A stretch of DNA of 64,000 bases from Volvox africanus (Eukaryota; Chlorophyta; Chlorophyceae; Chlamydomonadales; Volvocaceae). The notes beneath the pieces are model-generated. The model did no database searches, was not told the DNA's origin, and saw only the letters and a program-made list of their open reading frames with translations. The position numbers were made by a program, and so were the translations under genes. Below are positions 18,901 to 27,971 of the stretch, piece after piece (the stretch's first letter is position 1; each line of letters opens with the position of its first letter). The stretch covers positions 1,929,501 through 1,993,500 of the forward strand of contig BSDZ01000016.1 in assembly GCA_030268105.1 (NCBI GenBank), in the 5' to 3' direction.

Positions 18901-21900
18901 CTTGTAGCAGGGCGCGACTGTATCCAAGCTCCGCGCACAACAATTGGAATCGTAGTTTCCAAGTTGAGTAGTTGTGTAGGTCCAGCGGCTCGTCCAGCCT
19001 ATCCTTTCCCATTGTGAAGACCTATAAACGCGAAGATCAACACTAGAATGGGCAAAAGATGTCAGGCTCCGCGGTCAACGATGACCGGGGCTCATAACCT
19101 ATTGAGACGTAGACTATCAGACATAAGGAAGCCTGACGTAATTACGAGAAAGTAGAGTTACATATTATCTGATAGTAAGGAGTCCGAATAGTTCGTTCTA
19201 GAGTCGGCACATATACTTGTGCGTATAGCACTACAAGCAGTACGAACGTGGGTCGATAGCTTACCGCCGAGTACAGCTACAACAGCGGGATTGTTGCTAG
19301 TATGGATCGCTATATCGAACTGATATACCATTTTATAACACCTTTTTAGTTTGGGCGGGGCCCCAGCGCGAAGCGCCTCATGAGCCCATGCCCTGTCGGA
19401 TTTTCCATGTCAGAGTGTCAATCTGTGTGTGTATATGTGTACGACAAAAAAGATTGATTCGCCCGTCTGAAAACCAATATTGATAGCCCTATACAATCTC
19501 GTTTGTAGCTAACAAAACTCGTTTGAGCACAAGCAGGTCTGGCGAGGTCAAGGTGATATCAACGCTTCTCCAGCTATATTTTCTTTTAAAATGTGCCGTG
19601 TTTGATATTATTTCAATCTGAGCCAACGGCATTTGTTCGACACCTCAACCATTCCCTTTGACGACCATCTTCCCGCCGTAGGACAACAACAAGTGTTTAA
19701 ACAATCCTTTAAAATTAAACTAAATGTCCTATATGCAAGTCTAATCAAGTTAAAAATTTTCAGACCGGGTAAATTGAAATGAGTACTAAGAAGTTTCGCA
19801 TGCATGCATACATTTTAAAATTGTCCCAACCCGCCCGCTGTCCAATATTTGTCTCTCGCACTTTAACCCACGTGAAATGATATATGTCATGGCTCATATT
19901 CAACCTGAGCTGCTAGACTTCAAAGTTGAGAACCTTAAAACTGTTTGCGCGCTTGGTGCGCCGCAACGCGTCGCGTTGCCGTGTTTGGAGATGCCAAGCA
20001 CGCAAGGATATTGAGTTTGGGCATCAAAATAATTGCAATATAACGCAGTTCATGCGCCCTGAACTTTGTCCACTGTGTGTGCTTGTGTGTGTGTGTGTGC
20101 CTGTATATCCCTTAATGTCTAAAGCAATTACACGGTAAAAACATGGGGGGCACCAAATATTCTCCGACTTCAAGGAAGCCGACACTAACTCTTGTTGTGT
20201 GTATGAGTCCATTGATGGCGGCATTCACCTACCACCGTCCATGATGCCCCGCATTTTCTTTGCCGAACTCCTCCTCCAGTATGTTCCTTGCTTCCACCTC
20301 AAAAAAGTATTGATTATTATGGACTACAATATACAAACAGGAATTGCATCTCTACTTTCCCACCAGTCCCTCCTAACCCTGCTGCATACCTTTTCACAAG
20401 CGCACTGTGTCAGCTTTCATCCTCGCATTTTTTGTTTATCTCTTTGTTTTTCAGTATTTTCTAAATCACATGCTGCTCAAGCACATACAGGCAGGTCTGT
20501 GCGTCGATTGCACATACATACAGCAGCACGCAAGCAAGCAATTAAAAACATCTATCTAATATAAACATGAAAGGATGCAAAGTAGCTTATACTCATTTGG
20601 ACTGTACCTAGGATATGAGATACATAAAAGGATTAGATATTCACAGATGAACGAAGCAGCCTTTTTTTGCAACGAGCCGTTTGTTCAAAATATCGACAAC
20701 TAATGGCACACACGCACAGGAGCAAGGCCTTCATTTGCAAGAAAGGACTTGGTTTGCAGGAGGGGTGGTTTATGCGATTGTTTATTTGTAAATCAACATG
20801 CAAACGCTGTGCTGGTTTAAACACATTTGCAGCATGTTAATAATTTCCATGTTAATATCTTTCATCATTCAACGGACTCTGCCAATTACTGGCTGGGCTA
20901 ATTAGGTCTGACGACAAGCCAGTCCGACCTAATTAGGCATAATTAGCTAGACCTTAATTAGCCCATCCAATAGTTGGCAGGGGGATAGCATGTACTCCAG
21001 TTCTACATCCACATATACTGCCCACTCCTCTCCACGTCTACCATCGGCATAGTCCCTTTTCTTTTGCATGCATTATTATTCCTCCTCCACGCAATTACAC
21101 TGCTGCACGTGCTGAATTATTAGTGAATTTCCACCCCAAACATTTGTCTCGATGCAGCATATTGATAGTTATTACGTATTTAGGAATAATTCACTAGCGA
21201 ATTGCAATTCGAGCTACCTGATATGCTGGTCACGTTTACACTTGCTCATGCTTTCCTGCAGGTCCACCACCACCACCGCCGTCACCACCGAATACGGGAC
21301 TCTTCATCCAGAGGATACAAGCCGAGGCAAACCTCAATCCAGAAATTCATTGGAATGTGTACCGGGTCATGCTGCTCGTCAACTCATCCGCTGACGGCCG
21401 TACTGGAGCCCCCGTGTGGGCGCCACTGTGCGCCTCAAACGCCGATGTTCAGCTAGGTTCTCGAAATAATTCAGTGGCCGAGGTTGCATGTCACCAGGTA
21501 GGAGGGCGGTTAGTTGCAGCGCTACTCCAGCCAGTGCTTGTTATTTTAGGCAAGCGCCATACTCTATGACCACATACATCAGGAGTAGTAGTCTCAGTAA
21601 CGTAGTAGGTATACGACAGATGCGTGTATGTGTGTATGTGTGTGTGTGCCTGTGCAGTAGCGTGTCATTTGCACGCATTAAAGTTAGTCTTTCTGAGAAA
21701 TTCAATCAAATACTCCAGAATTTCTCTTCTCAGTCATAGACGTGGGACATCGGGAGGCCCCCCGTCCTTTATCTTCCACACCAGTGGTGAGCGTTCAACG
21801 GATGGATCAACCCCATGTCCACTATCACCCTCGCTCACACAGGAGAATAACTGGTTCGACAACTATGGATACTATATGTTCGCTTATCAGGGAGCTCCTC

Positions 21901-21943
21901 TGCGTATTCCAGATGGCAAGTCGGGCGGGGGTAGTGTGAAATA
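11841..21943 (+). CDS. SRCR-domain protein with proline-rich linkers (partial gene model)
   Basis: Scavenger receptor cysteine-rich domains are extracellular binding modules, and chlorophyte algae carry many joined by Pro-rich linkers. Exons with GT-AG borders and matching phase: 11841-12056 (repeats of KPPPSPKP type), 12230-12393 (GRLQVHVIG, GWALLCDDYSMSEGEAQ), 13034-13119 (MFCNQMNFKYGRQFYGEG), 13666-13823 (TPLGYLTCMG to VALECSG), 14527-14571 (SPPPRPP linker) and 21262-21497 (PPPPPPSPP, then a second SRCR start, GAPVWAPLCASN to VAEVACHQ). Tentative exons follow at about 21740-21789 and 21842-21943; the second could be terminal (TAA). The first SRCR has the usual G-x-L-x-V, W-x-x-x-C and C-terminal Cys pattern. 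The 5' exon or exons and any signal peptide were not found. A complete copia element occupies the intron 14572-21261. The SRCR assignment is from pattern, not a search. Confidence 0.7.
12937..12998. repeat. (TA)n(TG)n compound microsatellite in an SRCR intron
   Basis: A run of about 15 TA units followed by TG units lies just upstream of the SRCR exon at 13034. The TG tract ends about 35 bp before the acceptor, so length changes could affect splicing. Confidence 0.85.
13965..14153. repeat. 63-bp tandem repeat, three copies
   Basis: Three near-identical 63-bp units start at 13965, 14028 and 14091. Each begins GCGTAGGAAATTCC and contains GATCGAGGGCCAATAGG. The unit contains the palindrome TAGGAAATTCCTA. 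It lies in the SRCR intron between exons 13666-13823 and 14527-14571. The unit is a multiple of three, so it makes an open frame on the minus strand by accident. Confidence 0.9.
14954..19012 (-). CDS. Copia-1 Gag-Pol polyprotein, 1352 aa
   Basis: This ORF encodes all functions for copying the element through RNA. Order seen: Gag (about 1-200); zinc knuckle C216-C219-H224-C229; aspartic protease around D272 (HLDSAS); GAG-pre-integrase with WHRRLGH (about 412-418) and CEPC (451-454); integrase D481, D544, E580 (a D,D-35-E spacing); reverse transcriptase with D953 (QLDVSTAF) and HVDD (1037-1040); RNase H with SDSDWAG (D1205, D1207), E1246 or E1248 and D1281. The Gag-PR-IN-RT-RH order is diagnostic of Ty1/copia. 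The start is ATG at 19012 and the stop is TAA. No stop or frameshift is visible. Confidence 0.96.
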   Translation of the reverse strand: MGKDRLDEPLDLHNYSTWKLRFQLLCAELGYSRALLQAPIAEADVIISDKVKSVMAKNVKNHHLQTIVRAANAKAAWDALAATFASTCNTRKVALRQELSDFKMANGEELPIYISRARQLQSDLLDVGHAVADTELSTIVIKGLPSKYHVVTTALTMREGELDFTQVVARLMAYVIPDEDNNESSSAVITHRSGGKFNPTSRHQTSKQRSKSNAICHYCGKPGHFIGVCKKRLADQQQQNNGRGGGNLQRREPTKMAYAVGSESRSDAWHLDSASEWHITYDASELKDLRAVRPEEKFTLVGYDGSRHQPTHVGRYTMWSNTVKGLQIELKNVYVVPKATVKLISAGIFDERGATILLGNDKALVQAKGRTILRADKVGRLYAIRHHAAGRSVGKGRSCAAVGSEGSKAALWHRRLGHLGYKSLERMCREHMVTGMDLDRASLEAARSRICEPCIYAKQTRGPFPSTGHKAVKPLGLIHLDVCGPMPETSIGGSRYVTTLLDDCTGFSTVAFTDTKDAVRKKVKIMIEALENMTGRRVKEARTDRGTEFLNTVLGAYFGEKGIIHGTTVGYSPEQNGAAERLNRTLLEKTRAMLAESGLPQKLWAEAMATANLLRNVSPVVGASVTPHEAFMGVKPDISHLRVFGSTAYAHVPKEKRNKLQPVSKKGVLVGYEQGRQYRILINNLISTHSTVQFDESTVGDRYEDSDEEDVEESGGVPLPGGGGDTPVNTDMDQGAAEVNHGASTSSGQTAAPQRHAGIPAAQFPRMQNTAQSRGGNGGDAMTGEGPVQQQNHNNDGADVNMQERRYPLRERKRLIEWRHEPNGRVTFGRINAAIEEEVPELASYQEATDGPYAEKWRSAMDEEISAQLTNGTWELAKPPPGARILPCRWVYKVKRAEDGEIERYKARLVAKGYEQRAGIDYGELFAPTSRFASLRMLLAVAAAKAMPIHQLDVSTAFLNGELEEELWMQQPPGYESADPEQACRLLRSIYGLKQAPRCWYMKLAAELDKLGFKPSVADPALFIKKDEKEIVYLLVHVDDIIITSEDEAMIRRVKTEIGQAFKIRDLGEAKVFLGMEISRGAHGEVKLSQRRYIEELLQRHQLVNAKPRKTPLPPGTRALPAEDNNKELVDNTKYRALVGELNYLATSTRPDISQAMSVLARFMGNPSKVHMGLALGVLRYLAGTKELGLCYDGDGDLTMVGYSDSDWAGDPATRRSTTGYVFLLNGAAISWNSQLQRTAAASTVEAEYQATAAAVREALWLRKLTRDLGLRTQAIQIRTDSEGSMRLGNNPIMSVRSKHIDVQHHLVRERVLRKEVALSHCSTEDMVADVLTKALGEIKFKKCITAMGLAE
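19083..19099 (-). promoter_or_regulatory. Copia-1 primer-binding site (initiator tRNA-Met anticodon arm)
   Basis: Just inside the 5' LTR the element strand reads GGTTATGAGCCCCGG. On the plus strand, GGGCTCATAACC is the anticodon stem-loop of eukaryotic initiator tRNA-Met (CAU anticodon). Priming from an internal tRNA half, as in Drosophila copia, is therefore likely. The decayed copy copia-2 has a mutated version (GGGCTCAAAACC at about 30,510-30,522). Confidence 0.65.
19346..21261. other. Remainder of the SRCR intron
   Basis: This is intronic sequence between the copia-1 insertion and the exon at 21262. It holds a GT microsatellite near 20,080 and a foldback sequence at 20,879-20,980. No other gene was recognised. 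Confidence 0.5.
20879..20980. repeat. Short foldback (MITE-like) sequence
   Basis: The ends are imperfect inverted repeats of about 30 bp: CTGCCAATTACTGGCTGGGC at the left, and the complement of GCCCATCCAATAGTTGGCAG at the right. A second internal inversion lies around CCTAATTAGG. Size and structure fit a small non-autonomous foldback element; no clear target duplication was found. Confidence 0.55.
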
Positions 21944-22576
21944 AGGGGGGAATCCGCAACCCAACATCACGCGCTAGTGCACATTATGTTATAGCTAATA
22001 ATGCCCTCGCGCACAGCGTCCCCAGCCACCCGCATCCCCCAGGTCTTATGTGTGCCGTCTATAAGTTTAAGTGAGGCTTTGTGAGGCTATACCGTGCGTC
22101 TTGTGTGAGCATCACATACAGTAATGGCTGCAGTGAAAACAGCTCTACTTCTTACTTGCCAATTAATAAGGTCACTATTACACCAGAGCGTGTAGACAGT
22201 CTGGCAGCATTTGTTTTTGGTCAGTGTCGGCGGCGATAGAAAATAGTTAGATCGTCGCACAGCAAGGGAGTATAAAGAGGTAGGTAGGTGTGAATATACG
22301 TGATATGCCTGCGTAGTGATCTAGTACTCTACATGTGCCCCATATAGTTTTGGAAGTTAACGAAGTACTATGCATCCATGCATGTCGTATTTATAAGGAA
22401 ATGAGCATATTCTGATTTCTTTCCTTTTGCAAATTCCAGCTCTAGGAATACTTGCGGTTTAACGGCACGGTTCACGATACATAACCATCATGTCCTTCAA
22501 TGGTATGCAAATTATCTGGAGCCAACGGAAGGTAGCATGCATGCACTCATGCTGTTGATGGGCACCTGCCGTTGAT

Positions 22577-22708
22577 AACAATGCAGTCCCGCTGGCACCA
22601 TCTGATGGCACGGAGCCCGCCTTCGACCCTTCAAAGTATACCCACTGGGTCACTGTGGTGGGTGGCGACACCAAAAATGTGCGAATGGTACAAGAACTGG
22701 CGCTTCAG
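22577..22708 (+). other. Possible further exon of the SRCR gene
   Basis: After a CAATGCAG acceptor, an open segment contains FDPSKYTHWVTVVGGD and ends in CAG at a GTGGGA donor-like site. It lies on the same strand and about 630 bp beyond the tentative last exon. The fold is not recognised and phase to the previous exon could not be fixed. Confidence 0.3.
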
Positions 22709-22799
22709 GTGGGAATCATACGTAATATATCATATTATTTTATATATTATGTTGGAATGTGAGCAACACTCATATACGAAAGAATGTCAGAGCAAGTAA

Positions 22800-25570
22800 T
22801 ACGGCCCACGAGGGGCCGGGCGCTTTGCTGACTTCAACATATTACTACCAGGCAACTCTTGTTTTCTGATGTACATATACGGTCCCCTTCCCATCCATTC
22901 TGCTGAGTTAGTTACCGATTCTGACTTTTATCGACATTGCCTGCTGTTAACCTTCGCACCAGGTGACAACGAGTCCTTGTCCAAGCGGCTACCTGTACAG
23001 TACTATTTGTCATGAAATCATGTAAATGTAATGTCAGCTGCCAGGGCCACCCATATGCTATTCGAGTTGCGTGGCGATGGAGCCTTCCCAAGCCCCATTC
23101 CATTTATACCAACCAGCAATTTCTTAGTTGCTTAGTTTGGCCGGTGGTTTGTTGATGGGCCTTATTTCGTGGTGAGGGCCTGCCTTGGAAGGAGTAGAGG
23201 GACTCTGTCGCTCGCGTCGACTCAGCTGTGGTGAATCCTTTCTGTGTTGGCTTATCTGCATGCTCATGTATGTTTAGCTTGCTGATACCTGCCTCAAACC
23301 CCTAGATGACATAATTCGTGGGCTCAATTCAATTCCTGGGTACAGGTCAGAGCTGGTTGATTACGTAGGTCTGATTAGCCTGAGCTATGTAATGGGAATA
23401 CACTACCGAGGATCTCCGGTTATTAAGACAGTGTCAGCCGTCTTAACGACGGCAATCACTGAACGAGTAAGGCAACGTATGAAAAGTCTCCCGATAGTCC
23501 GATTAGGACAAGACAACGTCGGATCTAGCTATCTAATGCTTCAATTATAAGGAGTGTACGGTTGCGGGCTAAGCTCGTTAGAGTCCGTAACAGTACGACA
23601 ACTAGACGCCGACTAGAACCAATTTTGTTGATGTAATTAGTGTGTGGGAACAACCAAATGCGTCCTGCGTGAGCCATAATTGCAAGGTGAACCTATTGTT
23701 GCCACAGCCTTGGGAACGCTGTAGAAGCTTGCAGAAACAGAGCTAATGGCTAGCCACACCAGCGGTGCGCGCGGTCCACTCACGCATCGCATTCACCTTG
23801 ATCAAGATGTTCGCATATTTACAATTTAACAATTCATACATGTGTACACGTATGTTCTACGACTATGTTAAGCAGTGATAGTCTTGCTAGTCTTGCTTGG
23901 GTTTCCGGGCACGGCACACGAAATTCATAGTTATATATGCCTCCCAACGAACGTGAAGGTTGAGGCTGGCGTGATGGGCGCCTCCAGCCACATCGTTACA
24001 GTTCTAGATACCTAAGCTGGGGCCCCTTTAGCTGCATCTGGGTACACAGAGGTCTAGATCTCCAGCAAGTGGCACCTAGTTATCCAGACCTCCTTAACTG
24101 TGTCTGGGTACCGAGCGTTCATTTCCTGTCATTTCCGGATTCCTGTACGAACTAAGATTAGGCGAACATTTGGACGAGCAATTAGCGTTATAATCGTAGT
24201 TGAGGCTGTTGAATCAGGTGTGGTATCCCTGGACCTCTTCCTGGACCTATTTCGAACTTTGCCGTACAGGACCTTCAACGCAAGTATATATTCACTCTAT
24301 GCGATACGATAGATAGCTGATTGTAACAGTCGTCACGATTGTCACTTCACTTTTCACACCCAGAAGCCACATCTATATGTTAAAGATCCCCCCCTTAGCC
24401 GCGTCGAAATGTCTAGTGGCTCGCATCTAGACCCCCCATAACCGCAGCTAGCCAGAAAATCACGATATTCAAATATCAATATGGGACATGGGCCCCCGGT
24501 TGGGATATTTAGATGTATTCCACACGCGGCGCCTCAGTTCCCGAACACTCGGAGTAATTATCTCACGGGTTTGGCAGTATATGAGAAATATAATTGCCTG
24601 ACACGTGAGATAACTAAGCCAGATATAGTAAAACGATAACTGTAGCCAGGTGGTTAACCCCATCTCAGGCCCGTTAATGCCGTGATAATGTATGTAGATG
24701 GAGGTATGCGACAGCGATCAGTTTCTTCATCATAACCGTTTCCCGATGTTGCATTCCTAACTCGCAGTCTTCCCACCTTCCAAAGTATCCTGGGCTGCTG
24801 CGCTTGTCCGCCAAAAATGCGATGTTGGCCTGCGAGGTAAGTAGAGGCAGATGTGGAGCAAGCCATTCCACGTCCTCCTTCGAAAATAGGACAGAAAACG
24901 ATCAGTGCTGGGAAGTACCCGTCCGCCGTATGTTGCGTGTGCATGGTCTCTCGTACATACTTGTTATCCCTTGCATTCACCTTCCTTTCATCACCGTGTG
25001 TCCCCGACCTAAACACCAAAGCAACAAACAAACATCCATCCTGCATACATTAATATTGTTATGAGCATCATGACAAGAATTGTACGCTCCAGCTTCTTGT
25101 TGGGCTCCATATCCCGCCAGAATAGACAGCTAAACACATCTGGCATCATGTCGTTGGCTAAATTAATACCATGGACCGAATATGGTCCAAATTTGATCTA
25201 CTTGTCCTAAGACGCAAGGATGTCTTAAAGGAAAAGTATGGCGTACTACGGCTATAATGGAAACAGCTGTATCTGCGACAATTGAGCCAACAACATCAAA
25301 CAGTAACTGCACCAAGATAAAATATTTTGCATTAGTGAATTATGAGAGAAGGAGAATTAGGCGTGGCTAAGTAAGACAATCAGTTTTGAGCCCTGCGGTA
25401 CGGCTTTAGTGGTACGGTGGCCGAGGTCAGGGAGCGACGAAAGCTGCTCGCTTACTTCCTGGGATCAGGTGGCGTGCTCGTTTCTTTGTTTTCCTTGCGT
25501 CTTTCGTTGTTTTTGGCTCTGTTTTAGTCGTAGGTGGTAGTCGTGATCAATTGACCTCGCGTCTTACTTA
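22800..25570. other. Region with no confident gene
   Basis: It contains the second copy of the dispersed repeat (about 23,123-23,390). A minus-strand segment near 24,680-24,870 has a splice-bounded open piece reading ANIAFLADKRSSPGYFG. That segment might be an exon, but its family is not recognised. Nothing else could be supported. Confidence 0.35.
23123..23390 (+). repeat. Dispersed repeat, copy 2
   Basis: This is the partner of 8876-9178. It starts TTGCTTAGTTTGGCCGG, contains TCGACTCAG and ends ATTAGCCTGAGCTAT. It is strongly diverged from copy 1. Confidence 0.35.
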
Positions 25571-25847
25571 CATGGCTACTTTAGAAGCTGTTCGAGCCGA
25601 AGTCCAGGCATGGTTAGGCGAGTTTCCGGAACGTACCGTTTTATAACGACAGACGTTAAATGGGCGTTTGGCAGTGTGAGTCAACCCAACGGACAGCAGC
25701 CGTCGCGACGCTATCGCTGCTCTGCCGCAAATCCCGCACGTTCAGTCACAACTGGCCGTGTCTCAACGGGTAGCGGTCCAGGCGCAAATGCAAATAGTCC
25801 AGGATGTCTTCGACACGTTTCGACACAGCCATCGCTACGCGAGAATC
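25571..25847 (+). pseudogene. Gag-like fragment (tentative)
   Basis: An ATG at 25571 opens MATLEAVRAEVQAWLGEF. After stops or shifts, a further segment reads QSQLAVSQRVAVQAQMQ, with alternating hydrophobic residues. The Gln-rich amphipathic character resembles retrotransposon Gag N-termini, but no zinc knuckle or pol follows. A copia-type solo LTR interrupts it at 25848. The assignment is weak. Confidence 0.3.
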
Positions 25848-26055
25848 TGTTATGAAATGGTGTATCAGTTGGGATCTATAGCGATCCGTTCTAGTAACAA
25901 TCATGCTGTTGTACCTGTCCTCGGCAGTACGCTATCCACCCGCGCTCGTCCAATCTGTAGTGCCAGTCTTCTTTTGGCTATCAGATACTATGTAACGATG
26001 ACTTTCTTAGTGATAACGTTAGGCTTCCTTGTGTCTGATAGTTTACATCTCAACA
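25848..26055 (+). mobile_element. Solo copia LTR, opposite orientation
   Basis: Reading TGTTATGAAATGG to ATCTCAACA, this is the reverse complement of the copia-1 LTR with many substitutions and a few deletions. The flanks GAATC (25843-25847) and GAAGC (26056-26060) look like a target duplication with one change. A solo LTR normally remains after recombination between the two LTRs of a full element. Confidence 0.85.
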
Positions 26056-27605
26056 GAAGCCAGAAATGTTTCACAATCTTTTTTACTTTGAGCGCACCGG
26101 TATTGGAGGCCGACACATTTCATGGGCCGCATTCCAAATATTTTGTAGCTTTATCGATCCACATACCTATCATTTATGGCGATATCAAGGAAAATGAGAG
26201 AGAGACAGATAAGTCTACCTTATGTTGTGAAGGGTTAAACCTCAATCATGGTTACTGATTCTGATGCTTATACAGTCTATGGAGCGGCAGGATTTAAATC
26301 CTGGGGAACTTTCCAGAACGTGACTGTTACGACCACGTAATACACTATATCTATTCCCCCCATTCCCAAGGTTTAAGATTGAGGGTGAGAGTGAATGTGT
26401 CCAACACTTGAATGAGTTTTTACATTATGAAAATTGGTAAAGATCTCAGGCTTAGCAACTTAGCAACAGATGGATATTGGCTACCTTGCAGATAGCCTAG
26501 CAGGTACATATCTAGGGGTTATTGGATAGGCTAGCAGATGACCCGGCCCTGCTACCTAAGCCCTGCTACCAGCCCTAAGCCAGGTAGCTGATACATATCC
26601 GGCATAGGGCATGGTAGCAATTGACAATGAAGCGCCCAATTGGCGAACCTCCCTGATGAACCGCGACATCAACCCCATCACAGTTAATGCCACGATGGCC
26701 GACAGCTCAGATAAGCTGCCGTCCTTGCAACGACTCACGTCTGCCCTGGATCTTCAGATCAACATGCAGAATCGACAACGCTTTACATGGAAAGTAGAGG
26801 TGATCGTACATACGTAACCGTCCGGTAACCCTAAAGCCCTTTCGTTAGACCAACTGGCAGCTGCTGGGACCAACCAGCCAGAAAGTAACACCTTCCGAAC
26901 CGCCACCAGGTCTGGCGGAAGGCGTATGATGCGTAGGACCTACAGTTATACCTGAATAAGTCATTCCCAATTATGCCGTGGAAGGCCACCTGCTTAATAG
27001 CCAAGGGCGCGGACGAAGAACAGAATCTGGTCCTGGTGTGGCAGGGCTGACCACCCTCACAGCCGCCGCGGCCTTGCCCAGCGACCTCAGCCTCATCACA
27101 TGCGACTGCCCCCCCCCCCAGCCACTGAAACCTGGTAGACCACCATTCAACTGGGAAAAGCCGGCCGCTTGTGTCGACAGGGCCACTGAGACTGCTTCCA
27201 CTGCCAAAGCAACCAGCATGTATGACGTGCCTGCCCCGGCCTCACTGCCCTGGGTGCAGAACCACATGCTCGTGTCGGCTCCACGAGAAAGGCCCCCTTC
27301 CTCGGGGTGAAGGGGTCTATATAAGTGACGCGAGAACAGTTCAGGTAGCCAGTTTATCTGTTTAGGTACCTATCTGGCTAGTTAGCTACCTCCCTCCACC
27401 TCCGAGGTAGAGTCAACCCACTGTTCTGGGATTAAATTGCAAGTACTGCTCATACATTGATGAGGTCCATGGAAACTAATAAGCATGGCAAGGCGCATGC
27501 TAGACTTCCAGAATGTATAATATACCATAAATTCATACTTGACCTGTTTATGTCAAACTTCATTTGACCTTAGCCAGAATCTAAAGTTAAGAAAGATGAA
27601 GGATC
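26056..27605. other. Region with unrecognised open frames
   Basis: A plus-strand frame at about 26,611-26,817 (contains SLMNRDINPITVNATMADSS) and a GC-rich one at 26,978-27,310 (contains PPFNWEKPAACVDRATET) show no recognised domain. A TATA-like box (TCTATATAAGTG) lies near 27,316, and short AGGTAGC/GCTACC motifs recur between 26,480 and 27,390. It may be remnants of another element. Confidence 0.3.
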
Positions 27606-27971
27606 TGTTGAGACGTAGACTATCAGACATTAGGAAGCCTGACGTAATAACGAGAAAGTATACGTTACATAGTATCTGATAGTAAGCCTGGATTGTTCGC
27701 TCTGGAGTCGGCACTAATACTTGCGCGTATAGCACTACAAACTGTACGAGCGCAGGTTGATAGCGTACTGCCGAGTACAGGTACAATAGCACGATTGTTG
27801 CTAGTACGGATCGCTATATCCAACTTATACCTCATTTCATAACACGCCCCCTCGAGACGTAGCTAGCAACAAGTGACAGAAAAGAACTCTTAACCAGAAA
27901 CTCTTCTGATAAAAGAACTCTTAACCAAAAGCTCATCAAAAACAAGCTTGCCTCATGCAGACCCCGAATGC

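Larger units (their letters stand above)
14598..19340 (-). mobile_element. Complete Ty1/copia retrotransposon (copia-1)
   Basis: The element is 4,743 bp with 241-bp LTRs at 14598-14838 (3' LTR) and 19100-19340 (5' LTR). I could not find a difference between the two LTRs by eye. It is flanked by the 5-bp target duplication CCTTT (14593-14597 and 19341-19345). On the element strand the LTR begins TGTTATAA; its other end is CAATA here, and CAACA in diverged copies. A polypurine tract abuts the 3' LTR (minus-strand complement of 14839-14850). A single long ORF is intact. Identical LTRs, a perfect target duplication and an intact ORF indicate a recent, possibly active insertion. It sits antisense inside an intron of the SRCR gene, starting 26 bp after the splice donor. 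Confidence 0.95.
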
